This document shows, piece after piece, positions 1 to 6,632 of a DNA stretch of 42,482 nt; position 1 is the first letter of the stretch; each line of letters starts with the position of its first letter. The position numbers and the translations under genes are program-made. The notes beneath the pieces were generated by a model. It worked only from the letters and a program-made list of their open reading frames with translations, had not been told where the DNA came from and did not search any database. This DNA comes from an uncultured Ruminococcus sp. (GTDB lineage Bacteria > Bacillota > Clostridia > Oscillospirales > Ruminococcaceae): the NCBI GenBank assembly GCA_902781565.1, contig CACZJT010000017.1, positions 1 to 42,482 on the forward strand, read 5' to 3'.

Positions 1-165
1 AAAATATCAGCACAAATCTTTCGGATAAAATTCCACATTGCTGCGTCAAACTCCCTTGCAGTGCGCTGTACAAGCTGTGCTTGTACCCACGGCTGCGGTT
101 GTTTTCCTTGCACTGTGAAATTTTCTCTCGAAATCTTTATGCTGCTATTTTCTTGGATTGCTATA
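1..165. repeat. Palindromic MITE-like element, copy 1 (left end cut by window)
   Basis: The right terminus reads CTTGGATTGCTATA. The left side begins about 14 bases inside the corresponding inverted terminus, AAAATATCAGCACAAATC. The reverse complement matches the complete copy at 17835-17976 over both ends and much of the core. The middle is longer than in that copy and carries its own small palindrome around 62-96. It has no coding capacity. The core (CTCCCTTGCAG and a TGCGGTTG/TTTTCCTTG stretch) is shared with the element at 3347-3507. It looks like a non-autonomous palindromic repeat; no transposase is visible in the window. Confidence 0.8.
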
Positions 166-205
166 AGAGAACATATGCCTTTGAGCATATGTTCTCTTTG
201 TTTAT
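166..205 (+). terminator. Intrinsic terminator of a gene upstream of the window
   Basis: A perfect 13 bp stem, AGAGAACATATGC (166-178) with GCATATGTTCTCT (185-197), has a 6-base loop and is followed by a T-rich run. It directly abuts the palindromic element. It probably ends transcription entering from the left. Confidence 0.7.
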
Positions 206-271
206 ATTTGTAGCTTTCGTATGCGATGATTTTTGTTAATCCTTTGTTTGTCACAGGTTCACAATATGGGG

Positions 272-300
272 TTGACTTTTCTGACAAAATGATGTATAAT
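272..300 (+). promoter_or_regulatory. Promoter of tRNA-Leu
   Basis: TTGACT at 272-277, a 17-base spacer, and TATAAT at 295-300. The tRNA begins at 318, about 11 bases after the expected start site. Confidence 0.85.
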
Positions 301-317
301 AATAACGTTGGATTTAT

Positions 318-646
318 GCCGCTGTGGTGGAATAGGCAGACACAAGGGACTTTGATGTTTGTACACGCTTTAGCGAGCGTGTCTGCGGTTGTTAATGCGC
401 AGAGAGTGCCTGTGGAGAAATCCATAGAGCAGAAGTCGGCTAAAACGGCGAAGGCACAAACAGAACGCCGTGCTAACCCATTCGGGTGAGTGTAGAGACT
501 TTACACCGACTGCCTAAGTCCGTAAGGATATGGTAAAGACAAAGTCCGGACTACAACACACTTTCGTGTGGCTATGGTAACATAGAGTAGTATGAAAATC
601 CCTCGCTGGCGACAGCGTACCGGTTCAAGTCCGGTCAGCGGCACCA
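318..646 (+). tRNA. tRNA-Leu(UAA), interrupted by a group I intron
   Basis: The 5' exon is 318-352: acceptor GCCGCTG, then the D-arm, then anticodon stem AGGGA and loop bases CTT. The 3' exon is 595-643: loop bases AAAA, anticodon stem TCCCT, a long variable arm CGCTG-GCGA-CAGCG (604-617), T-arm ACCGG-TTCAAGT-CCGGT (619-635) and acceptor CAGCGGC with discriminator A. CCA is encoded at 644-646. Joining the exons gives a 7-base loop CTTAAAA with anticodon UAA. The long variable arm is typical of leucine tRNAs. The intervening 242 bases are described separately. A consensus promoter lies upstream and a terminator downstream. Confidence 0.93.
353..594 (+). other. Group I intron within tRNA-Leu(UAA)
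   Basis: The intron lies between U34 and A35 of the anticodon. The 5' exon ends in U and the intron ends in G (594), as group I introns require. The catalytic-core R-like segment is at about 488-505 (GTGTAGAGACTTTACACC). The S-like segment with P7/P3 strands is at about 535-553 (AAGACAAAGTCCGGAC). A P2-like hairpin is ACACGCT/AGCGTGT (about 362-382). P9-type hairpins are CACAC-TTTC-GTGTG (557-570) and CTATG-GTAA-CATAG with a GNRA loop (572-585). There is no homing endonuclease; the 87-codon open frame across the 5' exon and intron is incidental. P1 and the internal guide could not be drawn confidently by eye. Confidence 0.88.
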
Positions 647-714
647 AAAAAGTCAGGTGGTACACGTTCGTTTTAAGCGTTCGCGTTCATATTAAGACTT
701 GACACTATAAGCGT

Positions 715-750
715 AAAAAAGGACGACTCGTTATGGGTCGTCCTTTTTTT
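715..750. terminator. Bidirectional terminator between tRNA-Leu and the 805 gene
   Basis: GGACGACTC (721-729) pairs with GGGTCGTCC (734-742), with A6 before and T7 after. It can end tRNA-Leu on the plus strand and the convergent hydrolase on the minus strand. Nothing else is visible between 647 and 714. Confidence 0.85.
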
Positions 751-804
751 GGATAAGTGTTTGCTTCGGCAGGAATAATGAATCTTTTCATTCTCCCGGG
801 CGGA

Positions 805-1725
805 TCACCATTCTGCGATGATACGTTTCAGCTTGTTGTCGATATCAATTCTTGTTGCCTTGCACTCATTCGGAAATTCCCTGAATTCCTTAAATGTGAA
901 TCTGAGCAGCGGAGCCGACAGGAGCGGGAGCATGATCTCCAGCATAGACTGGGGGAATACAAAGTGAGTCCCATGCTCGTAAAGCAGCGCTTCGTATCCG
1001 CAGCTGTGAGGTTTTTCTTCAAGCCGCTCCACCATTCGGCGGATATACTTGCAGGTGTCCCAAAGGCAGTCGTCCTCAGCACCGATGAATACGAGTTTTC
1101 CCTTGCTGTTCTCTACCTTGATCTTCATTTCTTCGGTGACGGGGCAAAGCTCCTCGGAGCGGTCGAACATATCTCTTGAGGCGATCATCTGTCCCTTACG
1201 TTTAGTCTCTTCCTCTATCTTCTGCCAGTATTCGGGGTGGCGGTAGGCATAGGGCAGGTAGGTAAGTCCCTTTCCACGGTAGGAGAGAGAGGATTCCCCA
1301 TTGTCCGGGCGCTCCCGTGCGCCGTCGAGCCCGTCGCGGTAAAAGCCCTCCATGATGAAATCGCTCGGTGAAAGCGCTATAGTCAGTGTAAGATCGGGTA
1401 TCAGCGATGCCGCCGCAAGAGCAGCCATTCCTGTTGTTGAAGCTCCGCAGATGCCGAACTTCTCATTGTTCTGCTTTCTGAGGAACCTTATCGCCCTCTC
1501 AAAATACTCGATCTTGTAATCATGGAAAGCGTAGTCGTTGGTCTCGGGCGCCATCGTCAGGACGTTACAGCCCTGCCTGTGCAGCCATTTTGCGCCTGTT
1601 TTCACCATATTATCGTCGATCTTGTCCCCGAGCATGAGTATTACAGCCTTGCGGCATTCTTTGGGATTAGGGTAATATGCACCGTAAAAGCCGTGTTTTT
1701 CTATGCTGAGATATCCGTGTTTCAT
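805..1725 (-). CDS. Alpha/beta hydrolase, acyl-CoA thioester hydrolase/BAAT C-terminal-like
   Basis: This is a 306-residue cytosolic alpha/beta-hydrolase-fold enzyme. The nucleophile elbow is GASTTG with Ser96, the likely acid is Asp218 or Asp219 in GAEDD, and the catalytic His is His254 in HGTHF. The order and spacing match BAAT C-terminal-type hydrolases/thioesterases. The ATG at 1725 follows AGGAAAGG at a suitable distance. An upstream ATG at 1770 would place the start inside the operator and is disfavoured. A consensus promoter (-35 at 1796-1801, -10 at 1773-1778, minus strand) overlaps a GTTAG-N6-CTAAC box shared with the iron genes, so metal-responsive control is inferred. The substrate is unknown; an acyl or siderophore ester is possible but unproven. 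Confidence 0.75.
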   Translation of the reverse strand: MKHGYLSIEKHGFYGAYYPNPKECRKAVILMLGDKIDDNMVKTGAKWLHRQGCNVLTMAPETNDYAFHDYKIEYFERAIRFLRKQNNEKFGICGASTTGMAALAAASLIPDLTLTIALSPSDFIMEGFYRDGLDGARERPDNGESSLSYRGKGLTYLPYAYRHPEYWQKIEEETKRKGQMIASRDMFDRSEELCPVTEEMKIKVENSKGKLVFIGAEDDCLWDTCKYIRRMVERLEEKPHSCGYEALLYEHGTHFVFPQSMLEIMLPLLSAPLLRFTFKEFREFPNECKATRIDIDNKLKRIIAEW

Positions 1726-1752
1726 TTTAGATCTGTCCTTTCCTATAATAGA

Positions 1753-1801
1753 GTTAGTGTACTCTAACATCTATTATAGCACGAAATAACAGATAAGTCA
1801 A
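1753..1801 (-). promoter_or_regulatory. Promoter plus GTTAG-N6-CTAAC operator of the hydrolase
   Basis: On the minus strand, TTGACT (1801-1796), a 17-base spacer and TATAAT (1778-1773) are followed four bases later by GTTAG AGTACA CTAAC (1768-1753). The palindrome covers the predicted transcription start, a position suited to repression. Confidence 0.8.
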
Positions 1802-1947
1802 GGCGTTTACGTACAAAGATATCACAAAACAAGTGCAGTCCGAAAGTGTGCAGTTCTTCGGGCTGTATTTATGGGATGCTGTCCGGGTAATGCGATATTA
1901 TAATAAATGAGCGCCCGTACCCCGAATGAGATACGTCGCCCATTATT

Positions 1948-3165
1948 TCATATGCCTGCACGGATAGATTTGAGAAAGCGCTTGCGTTCATACATCTTCT
2001 TGTCCGCGCGCTCGAACACCGCGGAGAAGCTGCTGTCTCTTTCGGGTGAGAAAACGTCTATGCCTGTCGATACTACGACCGAGCCCGAAAGCAAATTGCC
2101 TTCGATCTGACGGTCTAATTCCAGCAGAAGTGCGTTCCTGTCCGCGTAGTCCCGACCCTCCAGCAGGACGGCGAATTCATCACCGCCTATTCTGTAAACG
2201 GGACTGTTCGGGAATTTATCGCATATTAGCATACAGCCGTTCTTGATATAGTTATCGCCTTCCTCATGCCCGAGTGTGTCGTTTATGTTCTTCAGCCCGT
2301 TAAGATCGCAGACGATCACGCCGAATTCCGTCACCGTGCCGTCATTTATTCCCATATCCAGCCGCTCTGTCGCTTCGAGATATGCGTGCTTGTTCCATAT
2401 GCCCGTCAGCGGGTCGGTATAAGCCAGATGTCTCGCGGAGCCAAGTTCCTGCTTATGTTTTTGCTCACGGCGAAGGATATCCTCCAGAGTCTTGCGGTAT
2501 TCTGCCTTTTCGTCTTCAAGGACGAATGTATGCAGAAGGCAGGTGCCGAGCAGATATCCCACCGAGTAGAGAGGCAGCAGCGGAAAGTATAATTGTACTG
2601 CCACAAGCAGTATCATCTCGACGCCGAAAAAGCCGATAGTCCTGTACCTTAGCTGTTTTCTTTCGTCTGTTTTTCTGCCCAGTATCAGTGTATACACCGA
2701 CATCGAGATGAAAAGCATCATTTGTACGATCAGCATTATATGCCGCACGATACCTGCTTCGTATACGCCTTTTTCATTGAATCTGAAAAGAATAGGCACA
2801 AACAGGTTCACTGCCAGCACGATCATTTCCATTATGAAAAACAGTGTTCCGGTTGTTTTTATTAGCTTTCCGATCCGCGTATCCTCGTTCAGAAAGACTA
2901 TCACGTACTTGGTCCAAAGAAATACAGACAGCGCCATCGCTATATAGTACACCACCGTATCAGCGTAAAGGGGACCAATAAGGTGAAATGAGTCGAGGAT
3001 ACCCCATAGTATATCCGAGATATAGTATGCGATGACCCCCAGCAGAAATTTTCTGTAAGAACGGTGAGCGGGGATAATATCATCAGCCGCGCTTTTTCTC
3101 AGAACGTCATAGTTTATAATAAGCTGAACGAGCAAAGCTATAATGCCTATGCTCGAATAAGTCAT
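1948..3165 (-). CDS. Membrane-bound GGDEF diguanylate cyclase
   Basis: This 405-residue protein has an N-terminal half of about six hydrophobic segments (roughly residues 3-20, 37-57, 65-88, 100-125, 138-160 and 172-215). A short coiled linker and a C-terminal GGDEF domain (about 245-400) follow. The intact active-site motif RIGGDEF is at 325-331, so it should make cyclic di-GMP from two GTP. No RxxD inhibitory site is visible five residues before GGDEF, suggesting weak product feedback. Start ATG 3165 follows AAGGAGG. It is monocistronic, and its 5' region contains an AT-rich stretch and the repeat at 3347-3507. The membrane part probably senses a ligand or membrane state, but its signal is unknown. 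Confidence 0.88.
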   Translation of the reverse strand: MTYSSIGIIALLVQLIINYDVLRKSAADDIIPAHRSYRKFLLGVIAYYISDILWGILDSFHLIGPLYADTVVYYIAMALSVFLWTKYVIVFLNEDTRIGKLIKTTGTLFFIMEMIVLAVNLFVPILFRFNEKGVYEAGIVRHIMLIVQMMLFISMSVYTLILGRKTDERKQLRYRTIGFFGVEMILLVAVQLYFPLLPLYSVGYLLGTCLLHTFVLEDEKAEYRKTLEDILRREQKHKQELGSARHLAYTDPLTGIWNKHAYLEATERLDMGINDGTVTEFGVIVCDLNGLKNINDTLGHEEGDNYIKNGCMLICDKFPNSPVYRIGGDEFAVLLEGRDYADRNALLLELDRQIEGNLLSGSVVVSTGIDVFSPERDSSFSAVFERADKKMYERKRFLKSIRAGI

Positions 3166-3346
3166 ATTTGATACTCCTCCTTGCCCAAAAAGCCATTGTT
3201 AATGCCTTCGGAAAACAGAATCCTTCATTTTTATTATATCAAATGCATTGTGATATATTCTTCACAGAAAATGAACATATCGTAAACTTTGACATCTGAT
3301 TATTTGTTTTAGCTGAATATTATTATTTTCTTAAAGGTTGTAATAA

Positions 3347-3507
3347 TACTAATCCCTAAAAGAACAGCAGACAAATCTCGGCACTGACGGCTCATCACTT
3401 GTCGTCAAGCTCCCTTGCAGGGCGACAGCCCAACTGCGGTCGCTTTCCTTGATTGCTGAGCCGTCAGCACCGATCTTTGTCTACTAACCTTTTAGAAATT
3501 AGTATAA
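3347..3507. repeat. Palindromic MITE-like element, related core but different termini
   Basis: Long imperfect inverted ends flank an asymmetric core. The left arm runs from ATACTAATCCCTAAAAG to GACGGCTCATCA; the right arm, reverse complemented, runs from TACTAATTTCTAAAAGG to GACGGCTCAGCA. The core GTCAAGCTCCCTTGCAG and CTGCGGTCGCTTTCCTTG matches the core of the element at 1-165. It lies in the 498-base intergenic space between divergent GGDEF and ruvX, is non-coding, and should form a large hairpin. Confidence 0.75.
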
Positions 3508-3597
3508 AATGGAACAAGATCGAACGTGTCGGGACCCATGCAATGACAGCCGACCATTACCGCAAAAACGATATCTGTTACTCTTTTCGCAATGTAC

Positions 3598-3626
3598 TTG
3601 ATTTTTTCTGCGGTTTATGTTATAAT
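3598..3626 (+). promoter_or_regulatory. Promoter of the ruvX-acyP-comEC cluster
   Basis: TTGATT at 3598-3603, a 17-base spacer, and TATAAT at 3621-3626, about 38 bases before the ruvX start. It lies just outside the palindromic repeat. Confidence 0.75.
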
Positions 3627-3663
3627 CTTATATTATAGTATTACAACAGCAAGGAGCATTTCA

Positions 3664-4101
3664 ATGAAGATAATGGCAGTAGATTACGGCGACGCTCGCA
3701 CGGGACTTGCGGTCTGCGACAGGACAGAGTTCCTCGCTTCGCCTATAGGTACGATAGAAGAGCGCAACGCTCCCATCCTCGCTATGAAGGTGGCGCATAT
3801 GGCGGAGCAGTACGAGGTCGGCGAGATAGTTGTGGGACTTCCCGTGAACATGAACGGCTCGGAGGGTCCCCGCGCTCAGAAATGCCGCGCCTTTGCCGAT
3901 ACCGTGGCGAGCCTTACCGAGATACCCGTGGTCATGTGGGACGAGCGCTCCACCACCGTCAGCGCTCACAATATCCTGAACGAGACCAACGTCCGCGGGA
4001 AGAAGCGCAGGAACGTGGTCGATACCGTAGCCGCCACGCTCATACTCGAAGGCTACCTTGCCTACAGGCAGAACAAGAAAGCTCACGCCACGGAGGAGTG
4101 A
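3664..4101 (+). CDS. ruvX: Holliday junction resolvase-like RuvX (YqgF)
   Basis: A 145-residue RNase H-fold protein of the RuvX/YqgF family, at the usual family length. Asp7 lies in the first strand (VDYGDARTGLAV), VGLPVNMNGSEG follows, then WDERSTTVSA and the C-terminal DTVAATLILEGYL with the last acidic residue. Family members act on Holliday junctions and/or pre-16S rRNA 5' maturation. ATG 3664 is chosen because AAGGAG sits just upstream and family N-termini align here; a longer open frame to 3592 would start inside the promoter. It heads a plus-strand cluster, with acyP starting 3 bases after its stop codon. Confidence 0.92.
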   Translation: MKIMAVDYGDARTGLAVCDRTEFLASPIGTIEERNAPILAMKVAHMAEQYEVGEIVVGLPVNMNGSEGPRAQKCRAFADTVASLTEIPVVMWDERSTTVSAHNILNETNVRGKKRRNVVDTVAATLILEGYLAYRQNKKAHATEE

Positions 4102-4104
4102 GCT

Positions 4105-4377
4105 ATGGAGAAAATACGCAGGCATATCCTCTTTTACGGTTGGGTGCAGGGGGTAGGCTTCAGATACCGCGCCTATTATGCCGCTATGGATAACGGCGTC
4201 GGCGGCTGGGTCAGGAATCTTCCCGACGGCTCGGTGGAGGCGGAGCTTGAAGGCGAGGAAAGCGCCATAGACCGCATGATAATGCAGATAGAAAACAGCC
4301 GCTATGTACATATCGAAAGCATGAAGGTAACGAAAATGCCCCTTCTCGATGAGGACACGTTCAGGATAAGAGATTGA
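4105..4377 (+). CDS. acyP: Acylphosphatase
   Basis: A 90-residue ferredoxin-like-fold enzyme hydrolysing acyl phosphates such as carbamoyl phosphate or 1,3-bisphosphoglycerate. The phosphate-binding loop GWVQGVGFR ends in catalytic Arg20, and catalytic Asn38 is in GWVRNLPDG. Length and both signatures match the family. It starts 3 bases after ruvX stops and ends 12 bases before the ComEC-like gene, so it is very probably co-transcribed with both. Confidence 0.93.
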   Translation: MEKIRRHILFYGWVQGVGFRYRAYYAAMDNGVGGWVRNLPDGSVEAELEGEESAIDRMIMQIENSRYVHIESMKVTKMPLLDEDTFRIRD

Positions 4378-4389
4378 CGGAGGCTTGGA

Positions 4390-6339
4390 ATGGAGCACAG
4401 ACCCGCTGTAAAACGCAAATTTGCATATATAGGCGCGGGCTGGCTCGCGGGACTCTTGCTGTTTCCTGATGTGAGCGGGCTATGGGCATATGGGATAACA
4501 GCCGCAGGGGTCGTACTATCTGCGGCTGCTTTTGCTGTTTTCGGGAGAGGAAAGCATGAGAGCGTAAAGAAAAGCTATGCGGCAAAGCATTTCATTATCC
4601 TTTTCGCGGCGGCATTCACAGCTGTCTGTTTTTTCGGGATATACTCGCAGACGAGTTATGAGCCCATCACGGCTCTTGACGGTCGGGAAGTCGCGATAGA
4701 AGGCACCGTCACCGACTGCAAGACCCTTTCAAGCGGCAGACATCAGATAATCGTCAGCGGCAGGCTCGGCGGCAGTCGCACTAAGGTGCTTTTATACTTG
4801 GAGGGCTTTTCACGCGGGGAGGGTATACGCGCCGAGTTCACCGCAAAGCTGCCCGAGAACAGCTACAGCTTCGAGGCGGAGGATTATTACCGCTCGCTTG
4901 GGATATACCTGACCGCTACAGGCAAAGTGAATGCGGAGCATATCGGCGGAGGGAGCGGACTTCTTCGCATAGTCGATAAGGTGAGAAGTCATACCCTTTC
5001 ACGTATTTACGAGGAATGCGGCGGACAGTCTGGTGCCATGATCGCCGCCATGCTCTGCGCAGATAAGTCGCGGCTCGAACAAAGCACGAACTCCGCGGTC
5101 TACCGCGCAGGGATAGGTCATCTCTTTGCGGTGTCGGGTACGCATATCGTTATCCTTGTGTCTTTTCTTTCGCTCCTGCTCGGCAGACTGCCGATATCGC
5201 AGAGGTTCGGCGGAGTAATATCCATCGGTGCGATACTGCTGTTTGCTATGTTCGCGGGCTTCACGCCATCGGTGCTGAGGGCGTCGCTGATGATGAGCGT
5301 ATCGCTGACGGCGGTGTTCTTCCGACGTCACGGAGACAGCGCAAACTCCCTCGGTATCGCCGCAATACTCATAACCCTTGCAAATCCCTTTGCGGTGACA
5401 TCGTTATCCTTTCAGCTCTCATTCGCCGCGGCTGCTGCCTTCGGAGCCCTCGCGCCCGCGATCACAAGAGGGCGGGTAAAGAATCCCACCTTGAAGCACA
5501 TGGTCGCTTGTATATGTGTGTGCGTCGCTGCCATGCCCATATGTGCCATGAGCTTTTCGGAGATATCGCTTATAGCGCCGCTCTCCGATCTGCTGCTGAT
5601 ACCGATATGTACGCTGTGTCTGTACCTTGTTTTCCTGTTCACGCTCACGGGCGGACTGCTCGTTCCCGCTGTAAAGCTCGCAGATGTTCTCGCCGCGCTG
5701 ACGATAAAGCTCTGCAAAGCCGTCACAGCCGCGCCGTTCACCTATGCGGGCACATATCGCATGGAACTCTTTGCGGCGTGGGGACTTATCGCAACCGCAG
5801 TATTTGTGAGTGCGGCTCTCGTGAAGAAACGCCGTCCTGACGACATCGCAAAATGCATGGGGCTGTATCTCATGATATGCGTTCTTGCCGTATTTGTGGG
5901 AAGCAAGCCGCCCTCCGACAGGCTGATAGTATTTCCTACGACCTCATCGCGGGGGTATTCGGTGCTGCTGCTTTCGGACGGCGATTCTCTCATATACGAC
6001 ATGGGCGCGGGCGGGAGCGCCGCTTACTCCGCCGCGCGAATGACAGAGAAGCTCCACTCACCGAACGTCTGCGTATTCACCGCTTCCGAAGGCGAGAAAT
6101 CCGAAAAGACCCTTGACGCATATGGCAAGGATCTTGCCGAGCAGCCGAGGGTAAGTGCCGCCGCCGCGTATATGCCGCAGAAGCTGTCCGCTTACGGAGC
6201 GCTCATAGAGCCTTCAGACGGGGGCTTTCGCGTGACGGTGAGCGGTGTTGAGATCGTTCTTGCAGAGGATTCCGTCACGGTCGGGGACAGAGTCTACCGC
6301 CCCGAATTTATAGAGGAGATCACCGAGATCGCCATATAA
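4390..6339 (+). CDS. comEC: ComEC/Rec2-type DNA-uptake channel with degenerate C-terminal domain
   Basis: A 649-residue polytopic membrane protein. Two N-terminal hydrophobic segments precede an OB-like DUF4131 region (about 85-180). The competence domain follows with many TM helices (about 215-495), including the family motif LFAVSGTHIVIL and the segment FAGFTPSVLRASLMMSVSL. The tail after about residue 500 resembles the metallo-beta-lactamase-like ComEC domain in position and in strands (VLLLSDGDSLIYDMG). It is short and has no HxHxDH motif, so the putative nuclease part is non-catalytic or lost. Full-length ComEC proteins usually run to about 700-800 residues. Single-stranded DNA transport is inferred from the family. 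Confidence 0.85.
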   Translation: MEHRPAVKRKFAYIGAGWLAGLLLFPDVSGLWAYGITAAGVVLSAAAFAVFGRGKHESVKKSYAAKHFIILFAAAFTAVCFFGIYSQTSYEPITALDGREVAIEGTVTDCKTLSSGRHQIIVSGRLGGSRTKVLLYLEGFSRGEGIRAEFTAKLPENSYSFEAEDYYRSLGIYLTATGKVNAEHIGGGSGLLRIVDKVRSHTLSRIYEECGGQSGAMIAAMLCADKSRLEQSTNSAVYRAGIGHLFAVSGTHIVILVSFLSLLLGRLPISQRFGGVISIGAILLFAMFAGFTPSVLRASLMMSVSLTAVFFRRHGDSANSLGIAAILITLANPFAVTSLSFQLSFAAAAAFGALAPAITRGRVKNPTLKHMVACICVCVAAMPICAMSFSEISLIAPLSDLLLIPICTLCLYLVFLFTLTGGLLVPAVKLADVLAALTIKLCKAVTAAPFTYAGTYRMELFAAWGLIATAVFVSAALVKKRRPDDIAKCMGLYLMICVLAVFVGSKPPSDRLIVFPTTSSRGYSVLLLSDGDSLIYDMGAGGSAAYSAARMTEKLHSPNVCVFTASEGEKSEKTLDAYGKDLAEQPRVSAAAAYMPQKLSAYGALIEPSDGGFRVTVSGVEIVLAEDSVTVGDRVYRPEFIEEITEIAI

Positions 6340-6379
6340 AACAAACGGAGACAGGCTCACGGCTCATCTCCGTTTGTTG

Positions 6380-6631
6380 TTATCTGCGGAAGAACAATCC
6401 CTTTTTCTCGTAGGGCTCGGATCTTGCGGAAAGCACCTTGTAGCCCGACCCGTCGAGGGCGGCAGAGAGTTGTTCGGCGGTGAAGGCGTTCTCGGCTATC
6501 ACCACTGTCTCGCCTTTTTTGTGGGAGGAGGTGACTTTTTTGGTGACGAGCTTTGCGCGAATGGCGTCGTTGACGTGTGCTTCGCACATTCCGCACATCA
6601 TTCCGTCTATTTTTGCGGTAGTTTTATACAT
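6380..6631 (-). CDS. Heavy-metal-associated (HMA) domain protein
   Basis: An 83-residue ferredoxin-like HMA domain with the metal-binding CxxC motif (Cys13, Cys16 in GMMCGMCEAHV), usually a Cu(I)/Zn(II) chaperone-type site. It begins 1 base after the stop of the upstream ABC permease, indicating translational coupling at the end of the ZIP-ABC-permease operon. The C-terminus is basic. In this context it may pass a metal to, or sense metal for, the transporters; this is inference from position. Confidence 0.85.
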   Translation of the reverse strand: MYKTTAKIDGMMCGMCEAHVNDAIRAKLVTKKVTSSHKKGETVVIAENAFTAEQLSAALDGSGYKVLSARSEPYEKKGLFFRR

Positions 6632-6632
6632 A

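Noticed and set aside
226..489. 87-codon open frame at the left end
   Set aside because: It overlaps the tRNA-Leu 5' exon and the group I intron, has no ribosome-binding site, and its product has no protein-like features.
488..560. RNase P RNA or another housekeeping ncRNA
   Set aside because: The AAAGTCCG string recalled RNase P RNA, but exon joining into tRNA-Leu and the group I R/S segments explain the region better.
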